Assembly (NCBI GenBank): GCA_020152595.1
Contig: JAIGNY010002805.1
Span: forward strand, 382,501-446,500
Direction: 5' to 3'
Source of the DNA: Chiridota heheva
Lineage: Eukaryota > Echinodermata > Holothuroidea > Apodida > Chiridotidae
DNA: 64,000 nucleotides
Position numbers and translations under genes: made by a program. The notes under the pieces were generated by a model. That model did not search any database. It was not told the origin of the DNA and saw nothing but the letters and a program-made list of their open reading frames with translations. The number at the start of each line of letters is the position of its first letter. The first letter of the stretch is position 1. Shown here in pieces: positions 24,540-35,625 of the stretch.

Positions 24540-25260
24540 TCTAGCCTTTTGGAGCTTGCTCAGATAAACATATTTTCTAAGCAATAGCATTTAAACGTTA
24601 ATCTTAAACTGATTAATATTGAGGCTATAAAACCATCTAAGATTAAATTACACTCTTGGGGTCATTTCGCTTGTTTAGTAGCAATTTTACATAGGTTTTT
24701 AGGAGCTTCCAGCAATTTATCTTGAAACATCTTTTGCCCTTGAGCGTTAATGTAGCATTACTGCATTACCTTAGTATAAGCCTGCCATAGCATAACCTTA
24801 GGCTGGTTTAATGCTATCTTCGGCTCTGAATTAAGTAAATTCCTCAGCAATAAGCCTGTATTTTATTCAACACTGTCTTGATAGTTGATCTGCGTAACAA
24901 GTAGTAAGCGCCTGCTCAGTTTATTTGTTCAATTTATGTGACCAGCAAGTAGTGGTTCTATTCAACGACTAGCGCTGATTTTGATACCTAGTTGTATTAT
25001 TCGACCAGCAGTAAAGTCCAAGCTATTATGATGTAGTGGATTTTATTTAGTCCTGCCTTGAGTTGTAAACCATTGTTGGCATTGCTTGTGTATATAAACT
25101 TATTCTTCAATTATAAGAGCTACACTATAATAAATCCTGAACGTTTACTTAGTCTTGGTGCTATGAACCAGAGCTGTTCTCCTGATCAGCCTTGGCAGCG
25201 TTTGCTCCATAAGTGTGACGGGTGCAGTTTCTGTGTTTAAACTTAATTGTACTTAGGTTA
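24540..25260 (+). other. possible LTR or 3' non-coding remnant of the gypsy element
   Basis: After the integrase stop there are about 900 bp with no coding. Near the right end are a TATA-like TATATAAA (25091-25098) and an AATAAA (25129-25134) about 35 bp apart, the arrangement expected inside an LTR promoter and R region. I could not find a polypurine tract or clear TG/CA borders, nor a second copy upstream, so this remains tentative. Confidence 0.3.
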
Positions 25261-25444
25261 TTTAATCAATATTAAAGAGCATTCCATTTGGTATTTCCCT
25301 GGCCTTCTCAACTGCATTTTGGTCTGGACAAAATCAACCAGAATGGAAATGTGAGTTTAATTTCCTGTTTCTCCCAAACTGGACACTTCAGTTTTCTTAC
25401 TACAGAAACAAATTTACTAACCTGATGGATTTCTGCAAAGGATA

Positions 25445-26489
25445 TTAAGCCTTACTCTACCACGCGGCAATACTATCGCCGTTTTCAAACTACCTTTTTC
25501 TAAAAATAAATTCAGGACTTTACCACAGTCCTATAGGAGTAATCTTGGTATCATTTTAAAGTACTCGGATAATTCTTTCACAAAGTGAAACTTTTTCATA
25601 AAGGTCATATTACCTAATTTTCAGAAAAGGTACATCGAAAAAGGGTAAAACTCAAAAATTGCTAAACAATTTACATTTTTTTTTTTTTTTTTTAAATCTT
25701 ACAATAACTTCAAGATCACATTTTTGCTTCAAAATAAACATGCAAGTCCTAAGACATGATAGTATTGTTTTCTGGTATAATTTTTATAATCCCTACATGC
25801 AATCTTTTGTTCTGGAAAAATTTCTTTAAAATTTCATGAATTTCTGCCATTTTTGACCCGTTTTGTTTTCTCCAAAAAATCGTGTCCCCAAACCGTACAT
25901 CACACATGCTTCGTTAAACCGTCATTCCAAAGCGTTTGAAATTTCCTTTTATTTGATATATAAATAAAGGCATACCCCCTCTATTTGGAACCTGTCCTAT
26001 AAGAAATATATTACACCTCTCCAATTTGAATGACTACGTGGTGCAGAGGGAATGTGCGCGGCTAGCATGTGAGCGCTCCAGGTTCGAGTCTCACCGTGAC
26101 CACTGCGTAATTATTTTTCTGCTGCAGCTTTCAGGTGTCGTTTGACTTTTATCATTGTTGATGTGTTTTAATCTTTCCTTTCTTTCTAAAAATTATTGAT
26201 TAGTATCATTGGAAAGGAAATTTCAAAAAGAATCTAAATATTTAACACAAATCTCTGTTTTCAATACTGACAAGAAGTTATACTTCTGCAAAGATTGACC
26301 ATTTGTTGACCAAATTTAGCCAAAAATTGCTTAATTTGCATAATTTTGTCCAATATTTCCTAAATTGGTTTTAATTACTTAAAAGATAAATATCTTAGCA
26401 TCTCTTCCAACCAAACTTAAAACGAAAGAAAATAAAATAAAAAATGCATATGAAAAAAAAGTTATGAAAATTGGTAGAGTAAGGGTTAA
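25445..26489. mobile_element. piggyBac-like non-autonomous element with TTAA target duplication
   Basis: Terminal inverted repeats GCCTTACTCTACCA (25449-25462) and TGGTAGAGTAAGGG (26472-26485) match at 13 of 14 positions and are flanked by TTAA on both sides (25445-25448, 26486-26489). TTAA duplication with termini of the CCY...RGG type is the hallmark of the piggyBac superfamily. The flanks join to GGATATTAATGAACTCAAC, a form that occurs intact in another unit of the same 72-bp array at about 27277-27296, which is a natural empty site. The interior (1.04 kb) has no transposase and carries a tRNA-like sequence at 26032-26102. Length and lack of coding make it a MITE-like passenger. Confidence 0.8.
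26032..26102 (+). mobile_element. tRNA-derived SINE head or tRNA pseudogene
   Basis: Contains an A box TGGTGCAGAGGG (26039-26050) and a B box GGTTCGAGTCT (26081-26091), both close to consensus and 30 nt apart, with a partial acceptor stem (GACTACG with CGTGACC, 5 of 7 pairs) and a D stem (GTGC/GCGC). The anticodon and T stems pair poorly, so a working tRNA is unlikely. It lies inside the piggyBac-like element and was either captured by it or inserted later. Confidence 0.6.
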
Positions 26490-27796
26490 TGAACTCAACA
26501 TACCACTAATGTTACCGTATTGACGTATCAGGGCTAACCTGTTGGATTTCTGCAAAGGATATGAACTCAACATTCCACTAATGTTACCGTACCAATGTAT
26601 TAGGGCTAACCTGGTGGATTTCTGCAAAGGATATAAACTCAACATTCCACTAACGTTACCGTACCGATGTATCAGAGCTAACCTGATGGATTTCTGCAAA
26701 GGATATAAACTCAACATTCCACTAATGTTACCGTAGCGATGTATCAGGGCTAACCTGATGGATTTCTGCAAAGGATATGAACTCAACATTCCACTAATGT
26801 TACCGTACCAATGTATCAGGGCTAAGCTGATGGATTTCTGCAAAGGATATTAACTCAACATTCCACTAATGTTACCGTATTGACGTATCAGGGCTAACCT
26901 GTTGGATTTCTGCAAAGGATATGAACTCAACATTCCACTAACGTTACCGTACCAATGTATTAGGGCTAACCTGATGGATTTCTGCAAAGGATATAAACTC
27001 AACATTCCACTAACGTTACCGTACCGATGTATCAGGGCTAACCTGATGGATTTCTGCAAAGGATATGAACTCAACATTCCACTAATGTTACCGTACCGAT
27101 GTATCAGGGCTAACCTGATGGATTTCTGCAAAGAATATGAACTCAACATTCCACTAATGTTACCGTACCGATGTATTAGGGCTAACCTGATGGATTTTGC
27201 AAAGGATATAAACTCAACATTCCACTAACATTACCGTACTGATATATCAGGGCTAACCTGATGAATTTCTGCAACTGATATTAATGAACTCAACATTCCA
27301 CTAATGTTACCGTACCAATGTATCAGGGCTAACCTGATGGATTTCTGCAAAGGATATAAACTCAACATTCCACTAACGTTACCGTACTGATGTATCAGGG
27401 CTAAGCTGATGGATTTTTGCAAAGGATATTAACTCAACATTCCACTAATGTTAACGTTACCTGATGGATTTCTGCAAAGGATATTAACTCAACACCGATG
27501 TATCAGGGCTAACCTGGTGGATTTCTGCAAAGGATATGAACTCAACATTCCACTAACGTTACTGTACCTATGTATCAGGGCTAACCTGATGGATTTCTAC
27601 AAAGGATATGAACTCAACATTCCACTAACGTTACTGTACTGATGTATCAGGGCTAACCTGGTGGATTTTTGCAAAGGATATAACTCAACATTCTACTAAC
27701 GTTACTGTACCGATGTATCAGGGCTCACCTGATGGATTTCTACAAAGGATATGAACTCAACATTCCACTAATGTTACCGTACCAATGTATTAGGGC

Positions 27797-28423
27797 GAGT
27801 CCCTCATTATAACATCTCTAATATAAGAAACTAACAATCTCAAGCATTTTACCTATCAAATTTGCAACGTTCAATAACTAACCCAAATAAATACATGATG
27901 ATTCAACCAAATTCACAAATTTGAAAGATCAAAAAGTATGCAAAATGTCAAAGCACCCACTGGGTACTAAACATTTGTTTGACTTTTCTGAGGGCTAAAT
28001 CACTTACCTTTTATCTGGCTTTCAGTCACTGACAGATGACTCCTCGCCTTAAATGAACAAATGTTCCGTTTTGTTTTTGAACACAGAGTGAATACAATCA
28101 AATATATATTTTTGTGACCAAATCATGCTTGATGAGATACCAAGTCAAACGAATAACCTCTACGGCGGGCAATGCAAGTGTATCTTGATGCATTGAATAA
28201 GCTTCATTACCCCTTACCGTGTTTAAGGACTGACTTGAAACATCTGTAACAAACATGAAGGTGAATTTTGTTAAACTAAGGAACGAGGAAGGGAAGATGG
28301 TTAGCCTACTATTGATGTTCCATGTAAGAGTCAAAGAGATAGCGAGAAATAATTACAAGAGTACTTGTACAAAAATTTAAAGAAATATATTAGAAGTCCG
28401 AGACATCTATCACAGGATGCAAC
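27797..28423. other. non-repetitive interval
   Basis: No gene supported. Two minus-strand splice-bounded open stretches (28008-28047 and 28218-28243) are noted but too short to call. Confidence 0.45.
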
Positions 28424-29656
28424 CAGAACCAAAAGGCTTTGTGGTGGCGATGCTTTTTCTTACAAGCTGATTAATTTGCAAAATTTGTATTCACTGTCAT
28501 GTCATTGTATATCATGAATTGTTCCATGATATTTATTCATAAGCCAAACCCACCATGCAGATCAATAAAATTGTTGACATTAGCATTTGCACAATAATTA
28601 ACAACATTATCATAGAAAGTATGATGCAAAAATAGTTGCTCATTTATTATATTTCAAGAATTTGTCAGTAAGCCCCACCTACTCATTAATATTCATGATA
28701 TCACTACAACATTAGAACATATGTACAGACCATGACCCATGTGTGTACGTGATATAGCAAGAATCTGATATATTGTTGTTCATGAGATACAGTATGGGGT
28801 TTACATCAATTAGCACTTTCACATTAAGCCACACACACCATGCATATTAATGACATCTGCTGATAACATAAGCATGTACACATCATGCCCAATATGATGC
28901 AAAATGGATATACAGTTGCTCATTTAAGACTATTTCCTAATTTTCACTTTAAGCCCCCGCCCACTTATTAGTATGCATGATATAACCACTAAAAACAATA
29001 GGGCACATCTACAAACCATGGGCTATCTGTCTTACCACATATGAACTGAATCTCATGTACAGTTCTTGAGATACTGTGTTTACAAGCTCTTTTCAACAAA
29101 ATCATGTGAAGCCCTGCCCATTATGTACATTAATGAAATTCAATGTTTTTACATCTTGAACATGTACACACCAGCTAACATCATAATTATCCTAAATATG
29201 AAACTAAACAGACATGCAGTTGTTAAAATATAAACATTTAAAAATTGTACATTTAGCCACACTGACTCATTAATATGCATGACATTACTAGCAAAAACAA
29301 TGGGGCACATCTACGGACAATGGGCTGTGTATCGAATATGACATGAATCCAGTTTACAGGTCTTGAGATACCATACAAGCTTTTTTTAGCAAAATTAGCC
29401 CCGCCCACTACGTATGTTAATACATTTCAACGTTTTGTACCATGAACATATACACACCAGCTAATATTATAATTACACCAAATATGAAACAAAATAGACA
29501 AGCGGTTGTAAAAAATATGAACATTTCAAGATTTTTACATTAAGCCCCACCTACTCATTAATATGCATGACATCACCATCAAAAACAATACGGCACATCT
29601 ACGGTCCATGGGTTACCCGTGTACCACATATAACATGAATCCATCGCATCGGAACC
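28424..29656 (+). mobile_element. dispersed family A, copy 1 (Helentron-associated-like)
   Basis: Starts with CAGAACCAAAAGG, shared with copy 2 at 36985, and ends with ATCGCATCGGAACCAAAA, shared with copies 2 and 3. The interior is a degenerate tandem with a period near 285 bp: AAGCC boxes start at about 28541, 28826, 29109 and 29396. Each period contains two halves beginning AAGCCCCGCCYAC and TTAATATGCATGA. No coding. Copies 2 and 3 have a CA/CATA microsatellite before the tail; copy 1 has lost it. Tandem core, microsatellite and 3' hairpin resemble pearl/DINE-like Helentron-associated elements; this placement is inference. Confidence 0.75.
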
Positions 29657-30246
29657 AAAAAAGAAATGATTTCAATATCTGTTATGAAGATATCGATATT
29701 AAAAGATGTAAATAAAATCACTGATGTACAAATCTTCTTTGCAAAAAATGATGTCTCACATAAACTTATAAATGTATCATATTGGAAATAAATTTATTAT
29801 TCTCTAATACAGAAAAACAAAGTTTTGCAAATTTCTTTTTAAAAGTGGCATTAATACTAATTTCTACGCAGTATTTGCATTGTTGTGACGCGTGCATTAA
29901 ATCCCATTAATGCACGACCATCATTGTTTGGTTTATTCCATTTTCAAAACAGGAAATATTCTTAATAAAGCGATTAAATATATGTAAAATTTTCTTGTTT
30001 TTCATTCTTTTTCTTTTTTTTTCTTTTTTTATGCAATTTAAACAATTTAACACAAAAAGTTTACAAAAAGATGAATGTTTTGGCATCAATTTTATATGTG
30101 TATTCAATGCACGGTTCAAAGACTTTGCACTCGTGAATGACCCTCCTAAAGACGGGCTGTTCACTCGTGCCAAAGATCTTTGCCCTGTGCAATAAATATG
30201 CATATTAAAACTCTTACCTCAACATACATTTAATAACAAATCCCTA
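29657..30246. other. non-repetitive interval, no supported gene
   Basis: AT-rich with a T-rich patch at 29995-30028. Nothing recognised. Confidence 0.5.
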
Positions 30247-30297
30247 CTCCCTGGTACCAGGGAGCTGCCATCTAGAAATAAAAATGGTAGCTCCCTG
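30247..30297. repeat. nested palindrome and inverted repeat
   Basis: CTCCCTGGTACCAGGGAG (30247-30264) is a perfect 18-bp palindrome. Its right half also begins a second hairpin: GGGAGCTGCCAT pairs 11 of 12 with ATGGTAGCTCCC downstream (about 30286-30297). The two structures are mutually exclusive folds. A related, degraded sequence (GGTCCTGGGAGCTG) occurs near 38370. Confidence 0.8.
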
Positions 30298-30702
30298 TTG
30301 GTACAACTAGACACATACAAACTCCTCTTGTATCTTACATCTTAGCTCCTTGAATCTGACACGCGGTCATTAAATCCACTGGAGGCCATTTCCATTTACA
30401 AACTTCAATCAAAGAAGTATTAATCTTGATTTCCCTCATTACATCTTTACACACCACATGTACTGTACATAGAAATTGTTAATGAAATATAACTAAATAA
30501 CAAGTTACATTTTGGGCTGTATATGCAGCCAGCTCTGTTGAATTAAGAGTAAAGTTAACCATATTTCAAGTCTTAAGATTATAAGTTATGCTGGAAACCT
30601 GGTCAAAAATCAAATGAAATCAAATCCATAGTTCAAATGTGCTTTAAACATACTTCCAACACAGAACTAAACAAAATCAATATTCTCATCCAGGAATGGT
30701 TG

Positions 30703-30905
30703 CAGTGGCGTAAATCCATTTGAAGAAGTAAGGGGGGGGGGGGGTGATTTCTAATTAGGGACTGACTATGTGTCGCTGAAGGTGGCACTTGTGCTCGATT
30801 TGTGGCATGGGGTCCAAGGGTCCACTTGATGGCCCTGAGTGGGGCGGGTCCAAGGATGAGGCTCTGGTAGGGGTCCAGGGGGCGAAGCCCCCAGAAGCTC
30901 TTGCG
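30703..30905. mobile_element. fragment with CAGTGGCGTA-type end and GC-rich hairpin
   Basis: CAGTGGCGTAAATCC at about 30703 resembles the terminal sequence CAGTGGCGTA common to non-autonomous DNA transposons of marine animals. It is followed by a run of 13 G (30732-30744) and, at 30878-30892, GGGGGCGAAGCCCCC, a perfect 6-bp stem with GAA loop. No matching opposite terminus was found, so this is at best one end of an element. Confidence 0.3.
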
Positions 30906-31604
30906 AAATTGACATTTTGAGGGTAAGATAATACGATCCAGCATATAGGAAGAGGTGTATTTCAAAGGTAAGATATACTTCAAAATTGATGGTAAATATG
31001 ATCTATAACACACTTTTAAGTTTTACTGCCAAATTACCAGAATGAAACAGGCAGCTTTAAATTATAAATTCATAAAGAAAAGTTGGGAGGTCTTAATTAC
31101 TACAATTATTTTATCCTTGTATTTGTTTTGTGATTTTTCAAGCATACAAGAGAGCAAACTAAAAATTCTTATTCCTAAAAAAATTCTTTCTTTTTTTTTT
31201 TCGAAAAATTAATCTTAAAAGCAGATATACCGTTTGGTTTGGTCAGCTGGTGTTTATTGGCTATACCATATCGTCCCTTTTTTCACCAAGTGGCGAATCT
31301 GCAAATTTGGCAAAAATGAGTTTTTGGCATAATCAGCTGTTGTATGGCGTGCTTTACAGTGCCATCTATGTGGGGAGCTACACCACAGACCGGTTTTCTA
31401 GATACAGATGGTAGACTTTGGCAAATGTCACCATTCAATTGCCTTTTTCATGAATTGACTAATGTCTATTTGCCATTCCAGAAAAACAATAATTTTTCAG
31501 GGACACATATTTTTTCTTGAGGCTGACGAATCTGCTGGTGCTGTCAACACTATTTTCCTTTATGATGCAGGTTATCAAAGTTTGATATTTCCGCTTGTTT
31601 ATGC
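30906..31604. other. non-repetitive interval, no supported gene
   Basis: Nothing recognised. Confidence 0.5.
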
Positions 31605-31706
31605 TGCCGACTCCCAGATCTACTTTCACCCCGCCACTGGCTACGGCAACTATGCCGACTCCCAGATCTACTTTCACACCACCACTGGCTACGGCAACTA
31701 TGTGGA
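31605..31706. repeat. 48-bp tandem duplication
   Basis: Two units of 48 bp containing GACTCCCAGATCTACTTTCA and GCCACTGGCTACGGCAACTATG. The unit is 16 codons and open on the plus strand (ADSQIYFHPATGYGNY). It is more GC-rich than its surroundings. The open frame around it (31462-31737) has no recognised domain, so I list it as a repeat only. Confidence 0.85.
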
Positions 31707-33391
31707 CCTTTCTAACAGTACATCACCTCCTCTTTGACTTCAATGAAGACTCCTGTAGTCATGGTGAACTTGTTAATATAAACCTTGCTAATGATCTGTA
31801 CCCCACAAGCACCTTCTCCTTGAATTCAACAAAACAAATACTGAATATCATCAAATAACATCATACAACTAACAAACCCCCACAGACCACATCCCTAACT
31901 GGAATCTCAAGAATACCAATTGTCCACTTCTCCAAAACCATCTGTAATTCTCATTTAACCTCTCATACCCTGGACAAGAAGATCCCACATGCCACCTTAA
32001 GCCTCCTACACTATCCCAAAAACCTCTAAATCGCCAAACCACCCCTTCCCACCCCCTTAAAAAAAAAAACCTGGGTTCAATGACTAGTGCAAAACTGCAA
32101 TCAAGAAGAACGAGAAGAAAGCCCTTTTCAAACCCGACCCGACCACACATAATCTCAACCTATTTCTTATCTACCATGCAAAGGCAGTTACAAAACCACG
32201 ACCTGAAATCAATGCAGAAAGGTGTATAGCAAGGGTGAGGCCAAAATATATATCCTTCAACGTATTTGCTACAATCTCAGTTTTGGCCCGAGTCATTGAG
32301 GCCATTCTTTTTGAGGAAAGAGTGTATCAATGGGGATGGAGGTGCCTCAAGGTAGCCACAGTGAGTAGCCACGATATTCAGGCTGTTACCAAAACTATGA
32401 GGGTCTAGAACTGATTGACCTTCAAAATGTAAGAAACCTGTGCTTTGCATAAATTCCCCTCCCCCCTTCCCCCCGCACCCCCTTTTTTACAAAAAACCTA
32501 CATTTAAGGAATGCATGAATAAGGCTTTAAGGTGCTATCCAATTTTTGTAATTAACTCATAAACCATATTCAAAGAAACATTTACCTGGACATAAATGAC
32601 AAGATAATACGATGGCCCCCGTAAGTCAATCTTCTCAGTTGTCAAACGGATCGTTATAAATGGTACAATTGAAGCAATTAAATGTCCATTGGATATCACA
32701 AGTGACATCAGATAACATTACACTCTCAAGTCTGGGAACCCCAAGGGGACATTCTAGGAATGAAATGCATCTTAATTGCCACTGCCCCAAAACACTTGGC
32801 AGCCATGGACGCATGGCACAGAGCGCGGCTGTTAAGAGTGTACAGCTGTGCAGTGCTATCAATATTTTAGATCAAATAATGTTATTTTCTTTAATCAAAT
32901 ATGTGTCTGAAATTAGAGAAATCATATTTATCTGAGACAGTGGACTGTGTGTATAGAATTCATGTGCATCAAGAATGTTGACCACCAGTTGTAATCTATT
33001 TTCCATGTTTTTCTTTCTATGACTTGAACTAGTCTTTTAGATTTTCTAAATATATGCTCTTTGATTGTTGGGGGCAGAGACAAATATCCCCAACCCCTCT
33101 GACTATGATTTATTCATTGCAGAGGGAAGGTGGTCGCCAGCATATTTGCCTTGCATCCATACCAAAAAAAATATTTGGTCTCATATGAAAGCATCTTCTT
33201 CACTTCAGTAAAAATAAAACAAACCAAATTTTCTGTAATTCATGATTTCAATCCTTTTCAAAGCATTTTACGCAAATGTTTTCAATTAGTATCCACATCA
33301 CTAAATACCGCCAATATAGTTCTACATAAAAAATATAGTAAGTAAATATCACCCAAATATATCCCAAAAGTTATGAGTTCATTAAACTGAC
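31707..33391. other. non-repetitive interval, no supported gene
   Basis: A plus-strand stretch open for about 106 codons without a start (about 32089-32408) shows no motif. C-rich simple patch at 32457-32480. No exon partner of the ankyrin-like exon was recognised here. Confidence 0.45.
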
Positions 33392-33505
33392 CTCGTCTCT
33401 TATGTCCACAAACTCGCATTTTCGTAGGATCTCCCGTGCACCATGTGTGTTGCCGTTGGTGATGTGCGAGAACAGTATACTCGCCTTGCTGATGCTTGAC
33501 ATCAT
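33392..33505 (-). CDS. candidate first coding exon, ankyrin-repeat-like
   Basis: Minus-strand codons begin with ATGATG (33505-33500) and run 38 codons to GACGAG, followed by GTCAGT, an acceptable donor (33391-33386). Residues 16-38 (ITNGNTHGAREILRKCEFVD then IRDE) match the helix-helix part of an ankyrin repeat (NGNxxxxxxLLxxxxxVNIRDE), and the donor falls where the next exon would supply the usual G-TPLH. The frame closes six codons past the donor, as expected if it enters an intron. No promoter or downstream exon can be shown. If real, the gene is on the minus strand with repeat-filled introns. A plus-strand open frame at 33402-33590 would be its shadow. Confidence 0.42.
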
Positions 33506-34482
33506 TTCTATTTCAGTTGATGCATTTCATTGTTTTAATGAGGTATTCCTGGTAATGATAAAGAAAAGAATAAAGTTGATAATCAAATGAAACAAACTGT
33601 AACTATAATTAATTGGTTTGACATTGAATTTTGTTTAACAAATTTGCCATTTCAAGTCTTTGTTTTACCACAAGATTGAAACAATCTCATTAAAATAGCG
33701 GATATATACTTCTTTCTCCTACTTTATTTTACTATTGCCTATTGTACTGTCTTCCATGCTACAATCATGGCCAAACGTGTTGAGGCAAAAATCCTCAAAT
33801 ATTATAAGCACCATTCCCTCTTTCAATTTTGTGCACCAGCAATTGGGTACAGTGGGGATGAGCAATGGTACTGTATATGGAGAATCTGCCAATGTTCTTC
33901 CTCTTGAAGTGCTGGTTTCCCCTCAAAAAGTCCTGCACATTACCTGCACATTACCTCGCACAAAACCTAGAACAATTTGACTTCCACCTACTTAATTTTT
34001 GCCATGATTGTAATGTTGCACTATTAAGCAAGATACAAACAAACTAGGATATTAGCACTCTCAAGAGCGCATACCTCCTGTTGCAATTCCAACCATGCCT
34101 AGAATAATTTTATTTGATCCCCATATCCAATATAATCTACCTCAAAATTCCTAGGCCCACCACAACGTTTTGATCTGTAGGCCTAATGAACATTTGCTAT
34201 CTAAACACTTGAAGATCATCTTCTGACTGGATTTCTTCCAAGGCCATAACATTGTTTCCAGTTTTATTTGAAGCATCATTGTTTGAGCTCTATTCAGCCG
34301 GGATTTCACATTCCATCATTTTCCATTCATGGAAGAAACAAATTATATCATTTTCATTGATTCCAGGAACACTTGATGTAAGTCTCTTTGAGTCCAGAAA
34401 ATAGATTGTTCAGATCTTCATTCAGAGCACAAAGTCATTGTTCAGCACATTCCATTGGGATGCCAACTTAGTCTTGATAACT
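33506..34482. other. non-repetitive interval
   Basis: Would hold the promoter and 5' UTR of the ankyrin-like exon if that is real. No TATA or CpG-rich segment stands out. Confidence 0.4.
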
Positions 34483-35066
34483 TTGTCTTAACAGATCTCA
34501 TCCTAAAACTTCCCCACCCTCAATTTCTGCCCTTCCCCTGTTCCAATAGTCTTAAATTTCATCACTTCTTCATGAAACAGAATTAAAACTTCACACCAAA
34601 TTCAATCAAAATCAATAATCAGTTCTGGGGATATCTTAATGACAGAAAACTCACCTTAAAATGTCCCCACCCCTCCATTTTCACCCTTCCCTGTTCCAAT
34701 ATGTCTCAAAAATTAGTAACTTCTTCCTTAAACATAACCAAACCACACACCAAATTTAAACCAAATCCAATTATCAGTTCAGGAAACAATTTGATGACAG
34801 ACAGGCAAACAGAGGTAAAAATATCCCCCGCCTCCACCACCCCACCCCCATTTTCACCCTTCCCTTTCTGGAGATTCCAGTATGTCTCAAATTGTTATCA
34901 CTCCCCTTCCAATATATCTCCAATTGCAGTAACAGTAACAAAACCACACCCCAAATTTAATCCAAATCCAGTCATCAGTTCTTCAGATATTTTGATGACA
35001 GGCAAACAAACAAACAAACACAGGCAAAAACCTAATCTCTGTGCAACTTGGTAGGCGGAGGTAACA
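34483..35066. mobile_element. dispersed family B, tandem-core element with (CAAA)n and conserved tail
   Basis: Three degenerate direct units of about 160 bp beginning with C-rich boxes (CCCACCCTCAATTTCTGCCC near 34513, then near 34667 and 34838) and each containing CACACCAAATTYAATC and ATCAGTTC. They are followed by GACAGGCAAACAAACAAAC (34997-35020) and a tail AACTTGGTAGGCGGAGGTAA. This GGCGGAGGTAA ending after a tetranucleotide microsatellite is common in dispersed repeats of marine animals. Layout matches pearl-type elements; no coding. Confidence 0.6.
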
Positions 35067-35374
35067 ACTAGTGATTCTGTGTGAACTCGTGAACATTTGG
35101 GTAGACCATCTGCACTGCATACTGCATGAACATAAATCACAACCTAAATTTTATTAATCAAAACATCAAAATTCTATTAAAATACCATTAATTTATAACT
35201 TTTCGCATGTAGTAAGCATTCAAATGGAAATATTTTACATTTCATGTATCATCCATAAATTAGTATTAGTATAATGAAAATGGGAACATTTCAGGTTATA
35301 TTGCTGTAGATAATGGATTTAAAGGAAGGTAAATTACATTGAATGGAAACATTGAGGTCCACAACCTGCTAATT
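35067..35374. other. short AT-rich interval
   Basis: Nothing recognised. Confidence 0.5.
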
Positions 35375-35625
35375 AAAGATCTCTGCATGGACAGATGAGA
35401 TAACTTGACCAAAATTACTTAATATTCATGTAAAGAACATGAAAAGCAGACATTCCTATTATCAGAAAGATCTCTGCATGGACAGATGAGATAACTTGAC
35501 CAAAATTACTTATATTCATGTAAAGAACATGAAAAGCAGACATTATATTCAGAAAGATCTCTGCATGGACAGATGAGATAAAAGCATAAAAGAACATGAG
35601 AGGCAGACATTCTTATCATCAGAAT
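35375..35625. repeat. about 90-bp tandem repeat, nearly three units
   Basis: AAAGATCTCTGCATGGACAG recurs at 35375, 35466 and 35553, followed by ATGAGATAACTTGACC and AAAGAACATGAAAAGCAGAC. The third unit is internally deleted. Confidence 0.92.

Larger units (their letters stand above)
25417..27796. repeat. 72-bp minisatellite, split by a transposon
   Basis: About 18 units of 72 bp between 26486 and 27796, plus the first part of one unit at 25417-25448. Units contain GCTAACCTGATGGATTTCTG, CAAAGGATATGAACTCAACA and TTCCACTAATGTTACCGTAC. The stray part-unit and the main array are continuous once the inserted element at 25449-26485 is removed. The period is 24 codons, so both strands stay open (LQKSIRLALIHRYGN- or MDFCKGYELNIPLTLP-type translations); not genes. 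Confidence 0.95.

Noticed and set aside
26379-27642. Open frames on both strands through the 72-bp array
   Set aside because: Period of 24 codons keeps frames open; no family similarity and the array is interrupted by a transposon.
28008-28243. Two minus-strand splice-bounded stretches (40 nt with GTAAGT donor, 26 nt with GTAAGG donor)
   Set aside because: Too short to judge; pseudo-exons of this quality are expected by chance in a window of this size.
32089-32408. Plus-strand stretch of about 106 open codons without Met
   Set aside because: No domain, no start, and length within chance expectation for six frames over 64 kb.
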